Origin: Beijerinckiaceae bacterium
Lineage (GTDB): Bacteria; Pseudomonadota; Alphaproteobacteria; Rhizobiales; Beijerinckiaceae
NCBI GenBank assembly: GCA_021324915.1
Contig: JAJPIC010000003.1
Span: 1-55,012, forward strand
Direction: 5' to 3'
DNA length: 55,012 nucleotides
In this document: in pieces, positions 34,491-43,527 of the stretch
Layout of the letters: each line of letters opens with the position of its first letter
Position numbering within the stretch: the stretch's first letter is position 1
Notes under the pieces: generated by a model
Databases searched by the model: none
What the model saw: only the letters and a program-made list of their open reading frames with translations
What the model was told of the DNA's origin: nothing
Position numbers and translations under genes: made by a program

Positions 34491-35867
34491 TCATTGCCGC
34501 TCGGCCGCCGGGCCCGCAAGCGCGGCTCTCGAGCGCGGAAGAAGAAGACTGATCTTCAGGCCGGGATGATTGTCCTCCATCTCGATCCGCGCCCCATGCA
34601 GATGGGCGATCGCGGCAACAAGGCTGAGGCCCAGGCCGTTGCCGGGGCTGCAACGGCTGTGCTCCAGCCGATAGAAGCGCTTGAAAACGTGCCGATATTC
34701 GCTGACCGGAATACCCGGGCCGTGGTCGCAGACGCAGACCGTGGCGCCCTCCGCGCCCGACGCAGTCACGACGCTGACGGCGCCGCCTTCCCGTCCGTGT
34801 TTGATCGCATTGTCGACGAGATTGGCCAAAGCGTCGAAAAGCAGATCGCGATCGCCTTCGACCAGGGCCTCTTTGCCCGTGATCGAGAGATGCAGCCCCT
34901 TTTCCTCCGCCGCGGCGTCGAAGAGCTCGACGACCTCTCGCGCGATCTCGGTGAGGTCGAGGCGCCGGAAGGCTGCGGTGCGGTCGCTCGCCTCAATTTT
35001 CGCAATCCGCATCAGCGACGAGAAGATGCGCAGCACGTCGTCGAGATCGGCGATGGTCTCGCCGATCAGAGCCTGGTCGTCATCCTGTCCGCGCGGCCGG
35101 TTGAGCGCCTTTTCCAGTCGGCCGCGCATTCGGGCGAGCGGCGTGCGCAGGTCATGCGCGACATTATCCGTCACCTGCTTGACCTCGTGCATCAGGATTT
35201 CGATCCTATCGAGCATCAGATTGAGATTTTCGGCGAGTTGATCCCATTCGTCACGCGTGCCGTGCAAGGGTATGCGGCGGTCGAGGCCGCGCTCCATAAT
35301 CTCGCGGCTGGTCGCATTGATGGATTCGATGCGGCTCACCGTCCGTCGCGTAACGAAGACGCTGACGAAGCCGGCGAGGACGACGAGAAGCAGGATGCAA
35401 GCGCCGAGCGCAAGACCGATATTGGTCATGAACTGCTTGAGATCGTCTGCATTTCTCGCAACCAGAAGATGCGATCCGTCCGCAAGTGTCCCGAAGCTCA
35501 CGCGCAGACGTGAATGCGAATTGTCGGCCAACTCGGCGGAACCGCTCGCACCGCGCAGGCCCGCAGGCCATGACGGCAGATTGCCGGAGAGCGGTGCGAA
35601 GGACGGCGAAGCGAGAAGATAGAGGCCGTCACCACTGGAGACGCGCTCATCGATCGCCGCAATGAGCGCTGCGCGGCCGCCGCGCTCATAGGATTTCTGC
35701 AGGGCAGCGTAGTCGGCGGCGATTGCACGATCGGATCTGTTGAGCACAAAGGATGTCGTCGAATAATAGAGGAAGCCGACAAGACCGATGACAATCGTAC
35801 CGAATGCGGCGATCGAAAGCAGCGCCAGGTGAAAGGTGCGCGAGCGAAGTGTCTTAGCCAGGAGCAC
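34491..35867 (-). CDS. Two-component sensor histidine kinase
   Basis: About 458 residues. The first membrane helix is at 12-36 (LLSIAAFGTIVIGLVGFLYY), and a periplasmic sensor domain covers about 40-148. The second helix is at 150-173, followed by HAMP. The DHp domain has phospho-acceptor H238 in NVAHDLRTPLARM, and the catalytic domain has LVDNAIKHG (N box), DHGPGIP, FKRFYRLE and GNGLGLSLVAAIAHLHGA. The start is probably GTG at 35867, overlapping the end of the response regulator gene by 14 bases. The frame extends upstream but lies inside that gene. The signal is unknown; with the adjacent regulator it may control the divergent secreted-protein and polyketide genes. Confidence 0.93.
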   Translation of the reverse strand: MLLAKTLRSRTFHLALLSIAAFGTIVIGLVGFLYYSTTSFVLNRSDRAIAADYAALQKSYERGGRAALIAAIDERVSSGDGLYLLASPSFAPLSGNLPSWPAGLRGASGSAELADNSHSRLRVSFGTLADGSHLLVARNADDLKQFMTNIGLALGACILLLVVLAGFVSVFVTRRTVSRIESINATSREIMERGLDRRIPLHGTRDEWDQLAENLNLMLDRIEILMHEVKQVTDNVAHDLRTPLARMRGRLEKALNRPRGQDDDQALIGETIADLDDVLRIFSSLMRIAKIEASDRTAAFRRLDLTEIAREVVELFDAAAEEKGLHLSITGKEALVEGDRDLLFDALANLVDNAIKHGREGGAVSVVTASGAEGATVCVCDHGPGIPVSEYRHVFKRFYRLEHSRCSPGNGLGLSLVAAIAHLHGARIEMEDNHPGLKISLLLPRSRAALAGPAAERQ

Positions 35868-36546
35868 GGAGGCAAAATCCCACGCCGCGCACCGTATGAA
35901 TGAGCGGATAGTCTTGCAGGTGATCGACCTTGCGGCGTACACGCCCGACATAGACGTCGATGATGTTGGTCGTCGGATCGAAATGGAGATCCCACACATG
36001 CTGCAGGAGCATGGCGCGCGGCACCACGTGACCCTCGTTTCTGACGAGATATTCCAGGACCTGGAATTCGCGCGGCAAAAGCTCGATCTCCTTGCTGCCG
36101 CGGCGCACGGTGCGCGAAACGAGATCGAGCGTCAGATCGCCGACGCGCAGGATCGTCTCTTTGAGCACGGCGGTGCTGCGGCGCGCGAGCGCTTCGAGCC
36201 GCGCCAATAATTCGGCGAAGGCGAAGGGTTTCACGAGATAATCGTCGCCGCCCGCACGCAGACCGCGCACGCGGTCGTCGACCTCACCGAGTGCGCTGAT
36301 GATCAGCGCCGGCGTATAGATATACGCATCTCGCAGGCGACGAATGATGTCGATTCCGTCCATCCCAGGCAGCATGCGGTCGATTGCCATCACGGCATAA
36401 TCATTGGAGCGCGCAAGCTCGAATCCCACATCGCCGTTCCCGGCGACATCGAGAACATAGAGGTTCGCGGCAAGGAAATCCGAGATTTGCTCGGCCGCCT
36501 CGCGATCGTCTTCGACGACGAGAATGCGGCGGCGTGTCTCCGGCAT
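35854..36546 (-). CDS. OmpR/PhoB-family response regulator
   Basis: 230 residues. The receiver domain at 1-120 begins RRRILVVEDDREAAEQISDF, has the phospho-acceptor Asp in YAVMAIDRMLPGMDGIDIIR and the conserved Lys in GGDDYLVKPFAFAELLARLE. The winged-helix domain includes LLPREFQVLEYLVRNEGHVV. The ATG at 36546 has GGAG six bases upstream and is preferred over two earlier starts. It is followed by the histidine kinase gene with a small overlap. Dyads at 36596-36637 in the divergent intergenic region are possible binding sites. Confidence 0.95.
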   Translation of the reverse strand: MPETRRRILVVEDDREAAEQISDFLAANLYVLDVAGNGDVGFELARSNDYAVMAIDRMLPGMDGIDIIRRLRDAYIYTPALIISALGEVDDRVRGLRAGGDDYLVKPFAFAELLARLEALARRSTAVLKETILRVGDLTLDLVSRTVRRGSKEIELLPREFQVLEYLVRNEGHVVPRAMLLQHVWDLHFDPTTNIIDVYVGRVRRKVDHLQDYPLIHTVRGVGFCLRAPG

Positions 36547-36595
36547 GATTATCTCCATATCTGCGCGACGGTAGCACAAATGGAAAATCCGAAAA

Positions 36596-36637
36596 CTGAC
36601 TTCTCAGTCAGAAATTGACTCATTCGTCATTTGAGTC
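36596..36637. promoter_or_regulatory. Operator-like dyads between the two-component genes and the Gly/His-rich gene
   Basis: Two inverted repeats share a GACT/AGTC theme: CTGAC-ttctca-GTCAG (36596-36611) and GACTCA-ttcgtcatt-TGAGTC (36617-36637). They lie about 50-90 bases before both divergent start codons. This is where a response regulator would be expected to bind. The pattern is seen; the protein that binds is inferred. Confidence 0.5.
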
Positions 36638-36710
36638 GGCTCGCCGATTGTTGTGCAATTGCGTCAATCTCACCGCGAACTCTCGCGACGAGCAGTCTGA
36701 GGAGACTATC

Positions 36711-37130
36711 ATGCACAAGACGGCAATCGTAATGGCGGCGCTCGCCTCTTTGGCATTGGCTTCGCCGAGCGCCTCGGCCCACGGCGGGGGCGGCGGCGGC
36801 ATGGGCGGCGGACACGGCGGATTCGGCGGCGGCGGATTTGCCCACGGCGGAATGGGCGGCGGATTCGGACATGCCGGATTCGCGCACAATGGGTTCGTCG
36901 GCGGCTTTGGTCATCGTGGATTCGGAGTTCACGACCGTTTCGCCTTCCACGACCGCGATCGCTTCCGCGATTTCGATCATGACCATGACCGGTTTCGCGA
37001 CAGAGACAGGTTCTTCTTCTTCGGCGGCGCGCCGTTCTTCTACGGCGATTACGACTATGCCTATAACGACACCTGCTATCAGCTACGCTGGACGCGCTAC
37101 GGATGGCGCTGGATCTGGGTCTGTTATTGA
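36711..37130 (+). CDS. Secreted Gly/His-rich protein
   Basis: 139 residues. MHKTAIVMAALASLALASPS followed by ASAHG is a signal peptide. The mature protein starts with GGGGGGMGGGHGGFGG-type repeats, followed by His/Asp/Arg/Phe-rich stretches (FAFHDRDRFRDFDHDHDRF) and an aromatic C-terminus with two Cys (YNDTCYQLRWTRYGWRW). The His and Asp could bind metal, but no known domain is present. GAGGAG before the ATG supports the start. It is divergent from the two-component system and lies 23 bases upstream of the polyketide synthase operon, so it may be the first gene of that transcript. Confidence 0.8.
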   Translation: MHKTAIVMAALASLALASPSASAHGGGGGGMGGGHGGFGGGGFAHGGMGGGFGHAGFAHNGFVGGFGHRGFGVHDRFAFHDRDRFRDFDHDHDRFRDRDRFFFFGGAPFFYGDYDYAYNDTCYQLRWTRYGWRWIWVCY

Positions 37131-37153
37131 GGCGATCCGGCGGGGGGCGCGGC

Positions 37154-38224
37154 GTGACGACAGCCTATCTCAACAAGGTGGGGATCGCGGTCCCCGACAA
37201 TGAAGTTCACGAGGCCTTTATCGGTTTCGCTGCGAACTTGTTGCCCGACCGCGGTTCGCGCCTCCTCTTCGAACGGATGGTGAAGCGGTCGCAGATCGCG
37301 CGACGCTATTCCTGCCTCACGGCGCCGAACCTCGGCGATGATGAGGCGTTGGACGGTGAAGGATTCTATAGGCTCGGCCAGTTTCCTTCGACCGCGCAGC
37401 GCATGAGCCGATACGAAGCGGAAGCTCCCGTGCTCGGCGCCAGAGCGGTCGAGCGCCTTCGCCTCGGCGAGGGCGCCGAGACGATCACCCATCTTGTCGT
37501 TACCTCCTGCACCGGATTTTTTGCGCCAGGCATAGACCTTGAGCTTGTCACGCGCTGCGGGCTCAAGCTCTCCGTTGAGCGCACGCTCATCGGCTTCATG
37601 GGCTGCCACGCGGCGATCAATGCATTGCGGATCGCGCATCATATCGTCCGTTCGAGCCCGAAATCCCGCGTCCTCGTCGTCTGCCTCGAGCTCTGCACGC
37701 TGCATTTTCAGGAGACGGACGATCTCGACAGGCTGCTGACCTTCCTCCTGTTCGGCGACGGTTGCGCGGCGGCCCTCGTCAGCGCTGATCCCATTGGACT
37801 CGCGCTCGACGGATTTCATGCCGAGCTCGTGCAAAAGGCCGCCGAGCAGATCACCTGGAACATCCGCGACCGCGGATTCGACATGATGCTTTCGGGCCAG
37901 GTCCCGATGACGATTTCCGGCGCGCTGCGCTCCAATTCGGATCGCGTGCTCGCCGGGCGAACGTCCGATGCGATCGATCTCTGGGCGATCCATCCGGGCG
38001 GGCGCTCCATCCTCGATGCGGTCGAAGGCGCTTTCGATCTCGAGCAATCGGCGCTTTTGGCGTCGCGCGCCGTGCTTCGCGATTACGGCAATATGTCCTC
38101 GGCGACGATCCTCTTCGTGCTGGAGAGGATCATGCGAAGAAATCTGCCGCGCGGCACCTCGGGCTGCGCCATGGCATTCGGCCCCGGCCTCACCGCCGAG
38201 ACCATGCTCTTCCGGACCGCGTGA
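37154..38224 (+). CDS. Type III polyketide synthase (chalcone/alkylresorcinol synthase-like)
   Basis: 356 residues from a GTG at 37154; the frame extends 17 codons further up into the previous gene. The thiolase-fold catalytic triad is intact: Cys151 in GFMGCHAAINAL, His280 in WAIHPGG and Asn313 in DYGNMSSATILF. VVTSCTGFFAPGIDLEL is another family stretch. Type III synthases extend acyl-CoA starters with malonyl-CoA. Bacterial relatives with long-chain starters make alkylpyrones or alkylresorcinols. The methyltransferase and FAD oxidoreductase genes overlap downstream, so the three act in sequence. The product is inferred, not shown. Confidence 0.94.
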   Translation: MTTAYLNKVGIAVPDNEVHEAFIGFAANLLPDRGSRLLFERMVKRSQIARRYSCLTAPNLGDDEALDGEGFYRLGQFPSTAQRMSRYEAEAPVLGARAVERLRLGEGAETITHLVVTSCTGFFAPGIDLELVTRCGLKLSVERTLIGFMGCHAAINALRIAHHIVRSSPKSRVLVVCLELCTLHFQETDDLDRLLTFLLFGDGCAAALVSADPIGLALDGFHAELVQKAAEQITWNIRDRGFDMMLSGQVPMTISGALRSNSDRVLAGRTSDAIDLWAIHPGGRSILDAVEGAFDLEQSALLASRAVLRDYGNMSSATILFVLERIMRRNLPRGTSGCAMAFGPGLTAETMLFRTA

Positions 38225-38946
38225 TGGACGTCGATTTCTCATGTCGCAACAAGCTCACCGAGCTCATGGATTCGGACGAGACGGATTTCGAGACCTTTCG
38301 GGCCTGCCTCCTCGATCTCGCCAAGGTCAATCGGCTCACGCGCGCCTATCGTCCGACGCTCGCCTTTCTCGAACGCCTCAGAAGGTCGGGGCGTCTCGCG
38401 CCGGGAGGAACGCGGCGCCTTCTCGACGTTGGTTGCGGCAGCGGCGACATGTTGCGCAAGATCGATCTCTGGGCGCAAAAGCGGGGACTGGACATCGAAC
38501 TCGTCGGCATCGATCTCAATCCCTGGTCGGCGCTCACCGCGAAAGAATTCGCCTCGCCCGGCAGGCCCATTCGCTTCCTTGCGGCGAATGCATTCGACTA
38601 TCGTCCGTCGGAACCGTCAGACGTCATCATCAGCTCGCTTTTCACTCATCACCTGGACGATGCCGCGATCATCGAATTCGTCCTCTGGATGGAAAGAGAG
38701 GCGCGGCTCGGCTGGTTCGTGAACGACCTTCGCCGCCATGCGTTGCCCTATCACGCGTTCCGCTTCGCAGCCCGCGCGCTCGCCCTTCATCCCTTCGTTC
38801 AACATGATGGGCCGGTCTCGATCGCGCGCGCCTTTTCGCCCGAAGATTGGCGCGCCCTCGCCGCGCGGGCGGGAGTGGTGGCGGAGATCAGGCGGCATTT
38901 CCCCTTCCGGCTTTGCGTCTCGCGGATCAAGGCAGACTCGCGATGA
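38224..38946 (+). CDS. SAM-dependent methyltransferase in the polyketide operon
   Basis: 240 residues. The SAM-binding motif I is LLDVGCGSGDMLRKIDL at about 67-83, followed by the acidic end of beta-2 (LVGIDLNPWS) and SDVIISSLFTHHLDD. It is a class I enzyme without a transmembrane segment. The ATG overlaps the stop of the polyketide synthase gene (TGATG); a GTG one codon earlier is possible. Its own stop overlaps the next gene by four bases. It presumably methylates the polyketide or a quinone/phenol derived from it. Substrate specificity is inferred from context only. Confidence 0.9.
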   Translation: MDVDFSCRNKLTELMDSDETDFETFRACLLDLAKVNRLTRAYRPTLAFLERLRRSGRLAPGGTRRLLDVGCGSGDMLRKIDLWAQKRGLDIELVGIDLNPWSALTAKEFASPGRPIRFLAANAFDYRPSEPSDVIISSLFTHHLDDAAIIEFVLWMEREARLGWFVNDLRRHALPYHAFRFAARALALHPFVQHDGPVSIARAFSPEDWRALAARAGVVAEIRRHFPFRLCVSRIKADSR

Positions 38947-40058
38947 TCGAAACTTTGGTGATCGGCGGCGGACCTGCCGGCGCGGCGCTCGCGGCGCATC
39001 TCGCGCGCAGGGGGCAAGGCGTATTGCTGATCGAACGCCAAAGCGGTCCGCATCATAAAGTCTGCGGCGAATTCCTGAGCGAAGAAGCCGTCTTTTATCT
39101 CTACGAGCTCGGCATCGATCCCGAGAAGCTCGGCGCGGTGCCGATCACCAATGTCTCCCTCGCGGCAGGGAAAAGCCCCATCGACGTACCGCTGCCCTTT
39201 GTGGCGATGAGCCTTTCGCGGCGCGTGCTGGACGAAGCTCTCTTGCAAAGGGCCGTGGATCTCGGCGCCGAGATTCTTCGGGGCCGCACGGTCAAATCTC
39301 TGCAACGCGAGGAGGGACGCTGGGCGGCTGCCCTCGACGATGGCCGCTCGATCTTGGCCCGGCATGCATTTCTCGCGACCGGCAAACATGATCTTAGGGA
39401 TTGGAGGCGCCCGCCGGGTCGCCAGAGCGACCTTCTCGCCTTCAAGCTCCATTGGCGCCTTCGCACCGAGGCCGCGCTCAATTCCGAAGTCGAACTCTTC
39501 TTCTTCCCCGGCGGCTACGCCGGGCTCGAGCCGATCGAAGGGGGGCTTGCCAATCTCTGCCTCGTCGTGCGCGGGGCTCGATTTGCAGCGATTGGCAGCA
39601 AATGGGAGGCTTTGCACGAGGCGCTGCTTAGAGCTTGCCCGCATCTTCGCCGCAGGCTCGAAGGCGCAGAGCCCTGCTGGGCGCGTCCGTTGGCGGTCGC
39701 GGCAATTCCCTATGGTTTCGTGCAAACCCGGAGCGAGGGAATTTGGCGCCTCGGAGACCAGGCCGCCTGCATCCCTTCATTTGCCGGCGACGGCATTGCG
39801 ATTGCGCTTCATTCGGCGCATCTGGCGGCGCAATTTTATTGCCGCGGCGCAGGCGCGCCGGAGTTTCAGGCGCGGCTTGCCTCCGATATCATGGGACAGG
39901 TCAGCCGGGCGACACTTCTTTCGAAGATGTTGGTCGATCCGGCAGGGCAAGTGCTCGCGGCGGCGGCGGCGCGGATGATGCCCGAACTTCTCGGCTTCGT
40001 GGCACGCCGGACGCGAATCCCCAAGCACCAGCGTTACGGAACTCGGCTCCCGGCGTGA
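38943..40058 (+). CDS. FAD-dependent oxidoreductase (geranylgeranyl-reductase/hydroxylase-like)
   Basis: 371 residues. The N-terminal FAD motif is VIGGGPAGAALAAHLARRGQ, followed by KVCGEFLSEEAVFYL with the Cys-Gly-Glu typical of the geranylgeranyl reductase-like group. The second FAD motif is IWRLGDQAACIPSFAGDGIA. It could hydroxylate or reduce the polyketide product. A similar type III synthase, methyltransferase and flavoprotein set (srsABC) makes phenolic lipid quinones in Streptomyces griseus. The ATG overlaps the methyltransferase stop by four bases (ATGA). The longest frame (from 38847) is not used, because its extra part lies inside that gene. Confidence 0.9.
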   Translation: MIETLVIGGGPAGAALAAHLARRGQGVLLIERQSGPHHKVCGEFLSEEAVFYLYELGIDPEKLGAVPITNVSLAAGKSPIDVPLPFVAMSLSRRVLDEALLQRAVDLGAEILRGRTVKSLQREEGRWAAALDDGRSILARHAFLATGKHDLRDWRRPPGRQSDLLAFKLHWRLRTEAALNSEVELFFFPGGYAGLEPIEGGLANLCLVVRGARFAAIGSKWEALHEALLRACPHLRRRLEGAEPCWARPLAVAAIPYGFVQTRSEGIWRLGDQAACIPSFAGDGIAIALHSAHLAAQFYCRGAGAPEFQARLASDIMGQVSRATLLSKMLVDPAGQVLAAAAARMMPELLGFVARRTRIPKHQRYGTRLPA

Positions 40059-40065
40059 GGTCGCA

Positions 40066-40545
40066 TCAGGGATTGTCGTAGGGGCGGCCGAACGGAAATG
40101 GCGGGTCGCCCTCGCCGGCCGGTCCATAATAGCCGGCAAAGAAGGGCGAGCCGACGCCGTCGATCGGATTATAGACGCCATACCGATACGAATCGGCAGC
40201 AGTCGGAATATCCCACCAAGAGCGGACGGCTTGCGCCTGGGCCGCCTGGATCACCGGGTTCGCCCACGGCGGCGGCGTATTGCGCACGCGGTAGCGCCAA
40301 GCGCCGACGCGATATTTATAAGGCAGCGGATAAAAGCCGAGCCCGCTGTCCGGGTCGCCGACGAGTGCGGCATAGCCGCGGCCCCGCTTCGGATAGACGT
40401 AACGTTCGGCATAATGTCCGATCGGCAGGCTGCCCACATAACTGCCGTGACGCTTGCCGTAATAGACGTGATGTCGGGTGGCGGCTTGGGCCTGCGCCGC
40501 GAGCGCAGAGAGCGCGAGAAAGGCGAGAATTGCTGTCCGACGCAT
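40066..40545 (-). CDS. Exported Tyr/Pro-rich hypothetical protein
   Basis: 159 residues. MRRTAILAFLALSALAAQAQ followed by AATRHH is a signal peptide. The mature part is rich in Tyr, Gly, Pro and Arg (HHVYYGKRHGSYVGSLPIGH; YPLPYKYRVGAWRYRVRNTP; FFAGYYGPAGEGDPPFPFGR) without cysteine. It resembles small periplasmic proteins common in Rhizobiales with no assigned function. GGAG seven bases before the ATG at 40545 supports the start. It converges with the polyketide operon, seven bases after its last stop. Confidence 0.78.
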   Translation of the reverse strand: MRRTAILAFLALSALAAQAQAATRHHVYYGKRHGSYVGSLPIGHYAERYVYPKRGRGYAALVGDPDSGLGFYPLPYKYRVGAWRYRVRNTPPPWANPVIQAAQAQAVRSWWDIPTAADSYRYGVYNPIDGVGSPFFAGYYGPAGEGDPPFPFGRPYDNP

Positions 40546-40677
40546 GGCCGTTCTCCAGAAGCGCCAACCTGCTGCCAGGTTCGATATAGGTCGCGGCCGG
40601 GCCATGCGCTATTGACGGCAGTCAAATTAGCTTGACCGCCGCGAATAGGCCGGAAAGATTTTGAGTTAAATTTTAGC

Positions 40678-41967
40678 TTATTCCGCCGCGCTCTTCTGGC
40701 CGAAGCGACGCTCGATATAATCCTGCACGAGCGTCTTGAACTCGGCGGCAATGCCTTCGCCGCGCAAGGTCACGGCCTTCTTGCCGTCGATGAAGACGGG
40801 AGCGGCCGGCGTCTCGCCCGTGCCCGGCAGCGAAATGCCGATATCGGCATGTTTCGATTCGCCCGGCCCGTTGACGATACAACCCATGACCGCGACGTTG
40901 AGCGTCTCGACGCCGGGGTAGCGCGTCTTCCAGCCCGGCATTTCGTCGCGAATATAGGCCTGGATGTCGCGGGCCAATTCCTGGAACACGGTCGAGGTCG
41001 TGCGCCCGCAGCCGGGGCATGCCGCCACGAGCGGCACGAAAGTGCGAAAGCCCATGGTCTGCAGGATCTCCTGCGCGACCTTGACTTCGAGCGTGCGGTC
41101 GCCGCCCGGCTCGGGCGTCAGCGAAATGCGGATCGTATCGCCGATCCCGTCCTGCAGGAGCACGCCGAGCGCCGCGGACGAGGCGACAATTCCCTTCGAG
41201 CCCATGCCGGCTTCGGTGAGGCCGAGATGGATCGCGTAGTCGGAGCGCTGCGCCAGCATGCGATAGACGGTGATGAGATCCTGGACGTTGGAGACTTTGG
41301 CCGAGAGAATGATCCGGTCGCGGCCGAGCCCCAATTCCTCGGCGCGCTGCGCCGAGAGGAGCGCCGACTGGACCATCGCTTCGCGGGTGACCGCGGCGGC
41401 ATCGAGCGGCGAAGCCGAGCGCGCATTCTCGTCCATCAGCGTCGTGAGCAGTTCCTGATCGAGCGAACCCCAATTGGCGCCAATGCGCACGGCCTTCCCA
41501 TTCTTGATCGCGCATTCGACCATCGAGGCGAATTGCGTGTCCTTCTTGTCCTTGAAGCCAACATTGCCGGGATTGATCCGATATTTGGCGAGCGCTTCGG
41601 CGCAGGCCGGATGATCGGCGAGAAGCTTGTGGCCGATATAGTGAAAATCGCCGATGAGCGGCACGTGGCAGCCCATCTTGTCGAGCTTTTCGCGGATATG
41701 GGGGACGGCAGCGGCGGCTTCGTCGCGATCGACCGTGATGCGCACGAGCTCGGATCCGGCACGCGCGAGCGCGGCAACTTGCTCGACGGTTGCGGCGACG
41801 TCCGCCGTATCGGTATTGGTCATCGATTGCACGATGATCGGCGCGCCGCCACCGACCGTCACGGCGCCTTTGCCGGACCCGACCCGCACGCCGACCGAGC
41901 GGTGGCGGGGCGCCGGGCCCGAGGAGACTTCGGAACAGGACCAGATCGGAGTGGAATCGTGTGTCAT
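40678..41967 (-). CDS. ispG: (E)-4-hydroxy-3-methylbut-2-enyl-diphosphate synthase IspG
   Basis: 429 residues. The TIM-barrel domain starts [20 protein letters not shown] followed by [12 protein letters not shown]. The C-terminal iron-sulfur domain has its ligands in CPGCGRTTS and [11 protein letters not shown] (three Cys and the Glu). It converts methylerythritol cyclodiphosphate to HMBPP in the MEP isoprenoid pathway, feeding the prenyl synthase at 32819. The alpha-type sequence lacks the extra insert of plant enzymes. The start is the ATG at 41967. It lies alone on the minus strand. Confidence 0.97.
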   Translation of the reverse strand: MTHDSTPIWSCSEVSSGPAPRHRSVGVRVGSGKGAVTVGGGAPIIVQSMTNTDTADVAATVEQVAALARAGSELVRITVDRDEAAAAVPHIREKLDKMGCHVPLIGDFHYIGHKLLADHPACAEALAKYRINPGNVGFKDKKDTQFASMVECAIKNGKAVRIGANWGSLDQELLTTLMDENARSASPLDAAAVTREAMVQSALLSAQRAEELGLGRDRIILSAKVSNVQDLITVYRMLAQRSDYAIHLGLTEAGMGSKGIVASSAALGVLLQDGIGDTIRISLTPEPGGDRTLEVKVAQEILQTMGFRTFVPLVAACPGCGRTTSTVFQELARDIQAYIRDEMPGWKTRYPGVETLNVAVMGCIVNGPGESKHADIGISLPGTGETPAAPVFIDGKKAVTLRGEGIAAEFKTLVQDYIERRFGQKSAAE

Positions 41968-42123
41968 CGGCCCTCTTCAGATGGCGCGGATCGCGGAAAT
42001 GGTCAAGAAAGCCCCTGCGATGAAGCCATTATGACGGACGGGAACCGCGCGTGGTGGTGAAAATCGCCGCAGGCAGGCGGAAAATAATTGTTCCTCTTAT
42101 GTTCGTCCGGATGGAGCAGAAAT

Positions 42124-42960
42124 ATGTCGAAAGTAGCTTTGGTCACGGGCGCTTCCTCGGGCATAGGCGCGGCCACGGTCAAGCGGCTGCGCGCGGACGG
42201 TTTCGAAGTCTATGCGGGCGCCCGCCGCCAGGAGCGCATGGCCCCGCTCGCCGAGGCCGGCGCACGCCTCCTTTCGCTCGATCTCACTGACGAGGCCTCG
42301 ATCGCCGCCGCTATGGCCGAGATCGAGGCCAAGAGCGGGCGGCTCGACGTGCTGGTGAACAATGCCGGCTACGGCGCCTATGGCGCGCTGGAAGACGTGC
42401 CTCCGGCGGAAGCGCGCCGGCAATGCGAGGTCAATCTCTTCGGCCTCGCGCGGCTGATCCAGCTCGCCTTGCCGATGATGCGCAAACAGGGCTCCGGCAG
42501 GATCATCAATGTGACCTCGATCGGCGGCAAGATCCATGAGCCTTTCGGCTCTTGGTATCACGCGACGAAATTCGCCGTCGAAGGGCTGAGCGATTGTCTG
42601 CGCATGGAAGTCGCGCCTTTCGGCATTGACGTGATCGTGATCGAGCCCGGCGCCATTCGCACGGAATGGGCCGGCATCGCACACGAAAGCCTGTTGCGCA
42701 CTTCGGGCGACACCGCCTATGGGCCTTGGGCGCGCCGGCACGCGCGGATGCTCAGCGAGGCGACCTCATCGAAATTTCCTTCGCTGCCGGAAGTGGTCGC
42801 GAACACGATCGCGCGCGCTGCGTCGGCGACGAGCCCGCAAACACGCTACGCGACGGGCGGCGGGGCGCGCACCGTTCTTTTCCTGCGGCGCGTCCTCCCG
42901 GATCGCATGTTCGATCGGCTGATGTGGCGCTTTTCGCAAGGCGGCAAGGGCGCGAGCTAA
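42124..42960 (+). CDS. Short-chain dehydrogenase/reductase (oxidoreductase)
   Basis: 278 residues. The cofactor motif VTGASSGIGAATVKRLRADG is at 7-26, NNAGYGAYG near 79-87, the catalytic Ser in NVTSIGGKIHEPFGSWYHAT with Tyr-x-x-x-Lys (YHATK), and the tail of the fold in VIEPGAIRTEW. It belongs to the classical group with a longer C-terminus (about 45 residues past the core), often seen in steroid- or retinol-like SDRs. The substrate is unknown. The ATG at 42124 has GGAG seven bases before it. It converges with the Fur-like gene. Confidence 0.93.
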   Translation: MSKVALVTGASSGIGAATVKRLRADGFEVYAGARRQERMAPLAEAGARLLSLDLTDEASIAAAMAEIEAKSGRLDVLVNNAGYGAYGALEDVPPAEARRQCEVNLFGLARLIQLALPMMRKQGSGRIINVTSIGGKIHEPFGSWYHATKFAVEGLSDCLRMEVAPFGIDVIVIEPGAIRTEWAGIAHESLLRTSGDTAYGPWARRHARMLSEATSSKFPSLPEVVANTIARAASATSPQTRYATGGGARTVLFLRRVLPDRMFDRLMWRFSQGGKGAS

Positions 42961-42975
42961 GTTCGAGCCGCTATT

Positions 42976-43449
42976 TCATTCGCTACACGCGCGGCAGAGG
43001 CCGGCAATTTCCATGATCTGCGCGCGCGGCTTGAAACCCTCCTCCGCCGCGAGACTCGCGAGATCCCGGCCGAGCGCCTTCGGTGTAGCTTCGGTGACCG
43101 CGCCGCATTTCTCGCAAATGAGAAAGACCACGGGATCCTTCTCCTCGTGACCATGCGCGCAGGCAAGGTAAGCATTGCGTGAGGCGAGCCGGTGGACGAG
43201 GCCATTTTCGAGCAGAAAATCGAGCGCGCGGTAAATCGAGATCGGGGCAGGATGTTTGCCGGTCGCCGCGGCGACGCGCTCGATCAAATCGTAAGCGCCG
43301 AGCGGGCGGCCTTCTTCCATAAGGATTTCGAGGATTTGGCGCCGGGCGGGCGTCAATTTGGCGCCCTCGCGACGACAGCGATCCTCCGCCGCGGCCAGCG
43401 TGCCCTTTGTCTGTTTGGTGCGCATCTGCTGCATGCGTGAAAGCGTCAT
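42976..43449 (-). CDS. zur: Fur-family repressor, probably zinc uptake regulator Zur
   Basis: 157 residues. The winged helix is LTPARRQILEILMEEGRPLG followed by AYDLIERV, with SIYRALDFLLENGLVHRLAS as recognition part. The dimerisation domain has CAHGHEEKDPVVFLICEKCG and a C-terminal CRAC, the two CxxC pairs of the structural zinc site. The sequence fits Zur better than Fur because of the ACAHGH and VVFLICEKC pattern, but the metal is an inference. The start could be 43449 or a later Met. The dyad CTTCAT/ATGAAG just upstream may be its own operator. Confidence 0.85.
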   Translation of the reverse strand: MTLSRMQQMRTKQTKGTLAAAEDRCRREGAKLTPARRQILEILMEEGRPLGAYDLIERVAAATGKHPAPISIYRALDFLLENGLVHRLASRNAYLACAHGHEEKDPVVFLICEKCGAVTEATPKALGRDLASLAAEEGFKPRAQIMEIAGLCRACSE

Positions 43450-43451
43450 GT

Positions 43452-43472
43452 CTTCATTATATCTGCATGAAG
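43452..43472. promoter_or_regulatory. Dyad in the zur-like / 3-hydroxybutyrate dehydrogenase divergent region
   Basis: CTTCAT (43452-43457) and ATGAAG (43467-43472) are perfect inverted arms around nine AT-rich bases, directly upstream of the Fur-family gene. They do not match the known Zur consensus closely. They could be an autoregulatory operator; this is inference. Confidence 0.3.
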
Positions 43473-43527
43473 TCGTAAAATCACGCCTTGCCTCGGCTGA
43501 TTGGACCATAGAGGGAAAGGGGTCGCC

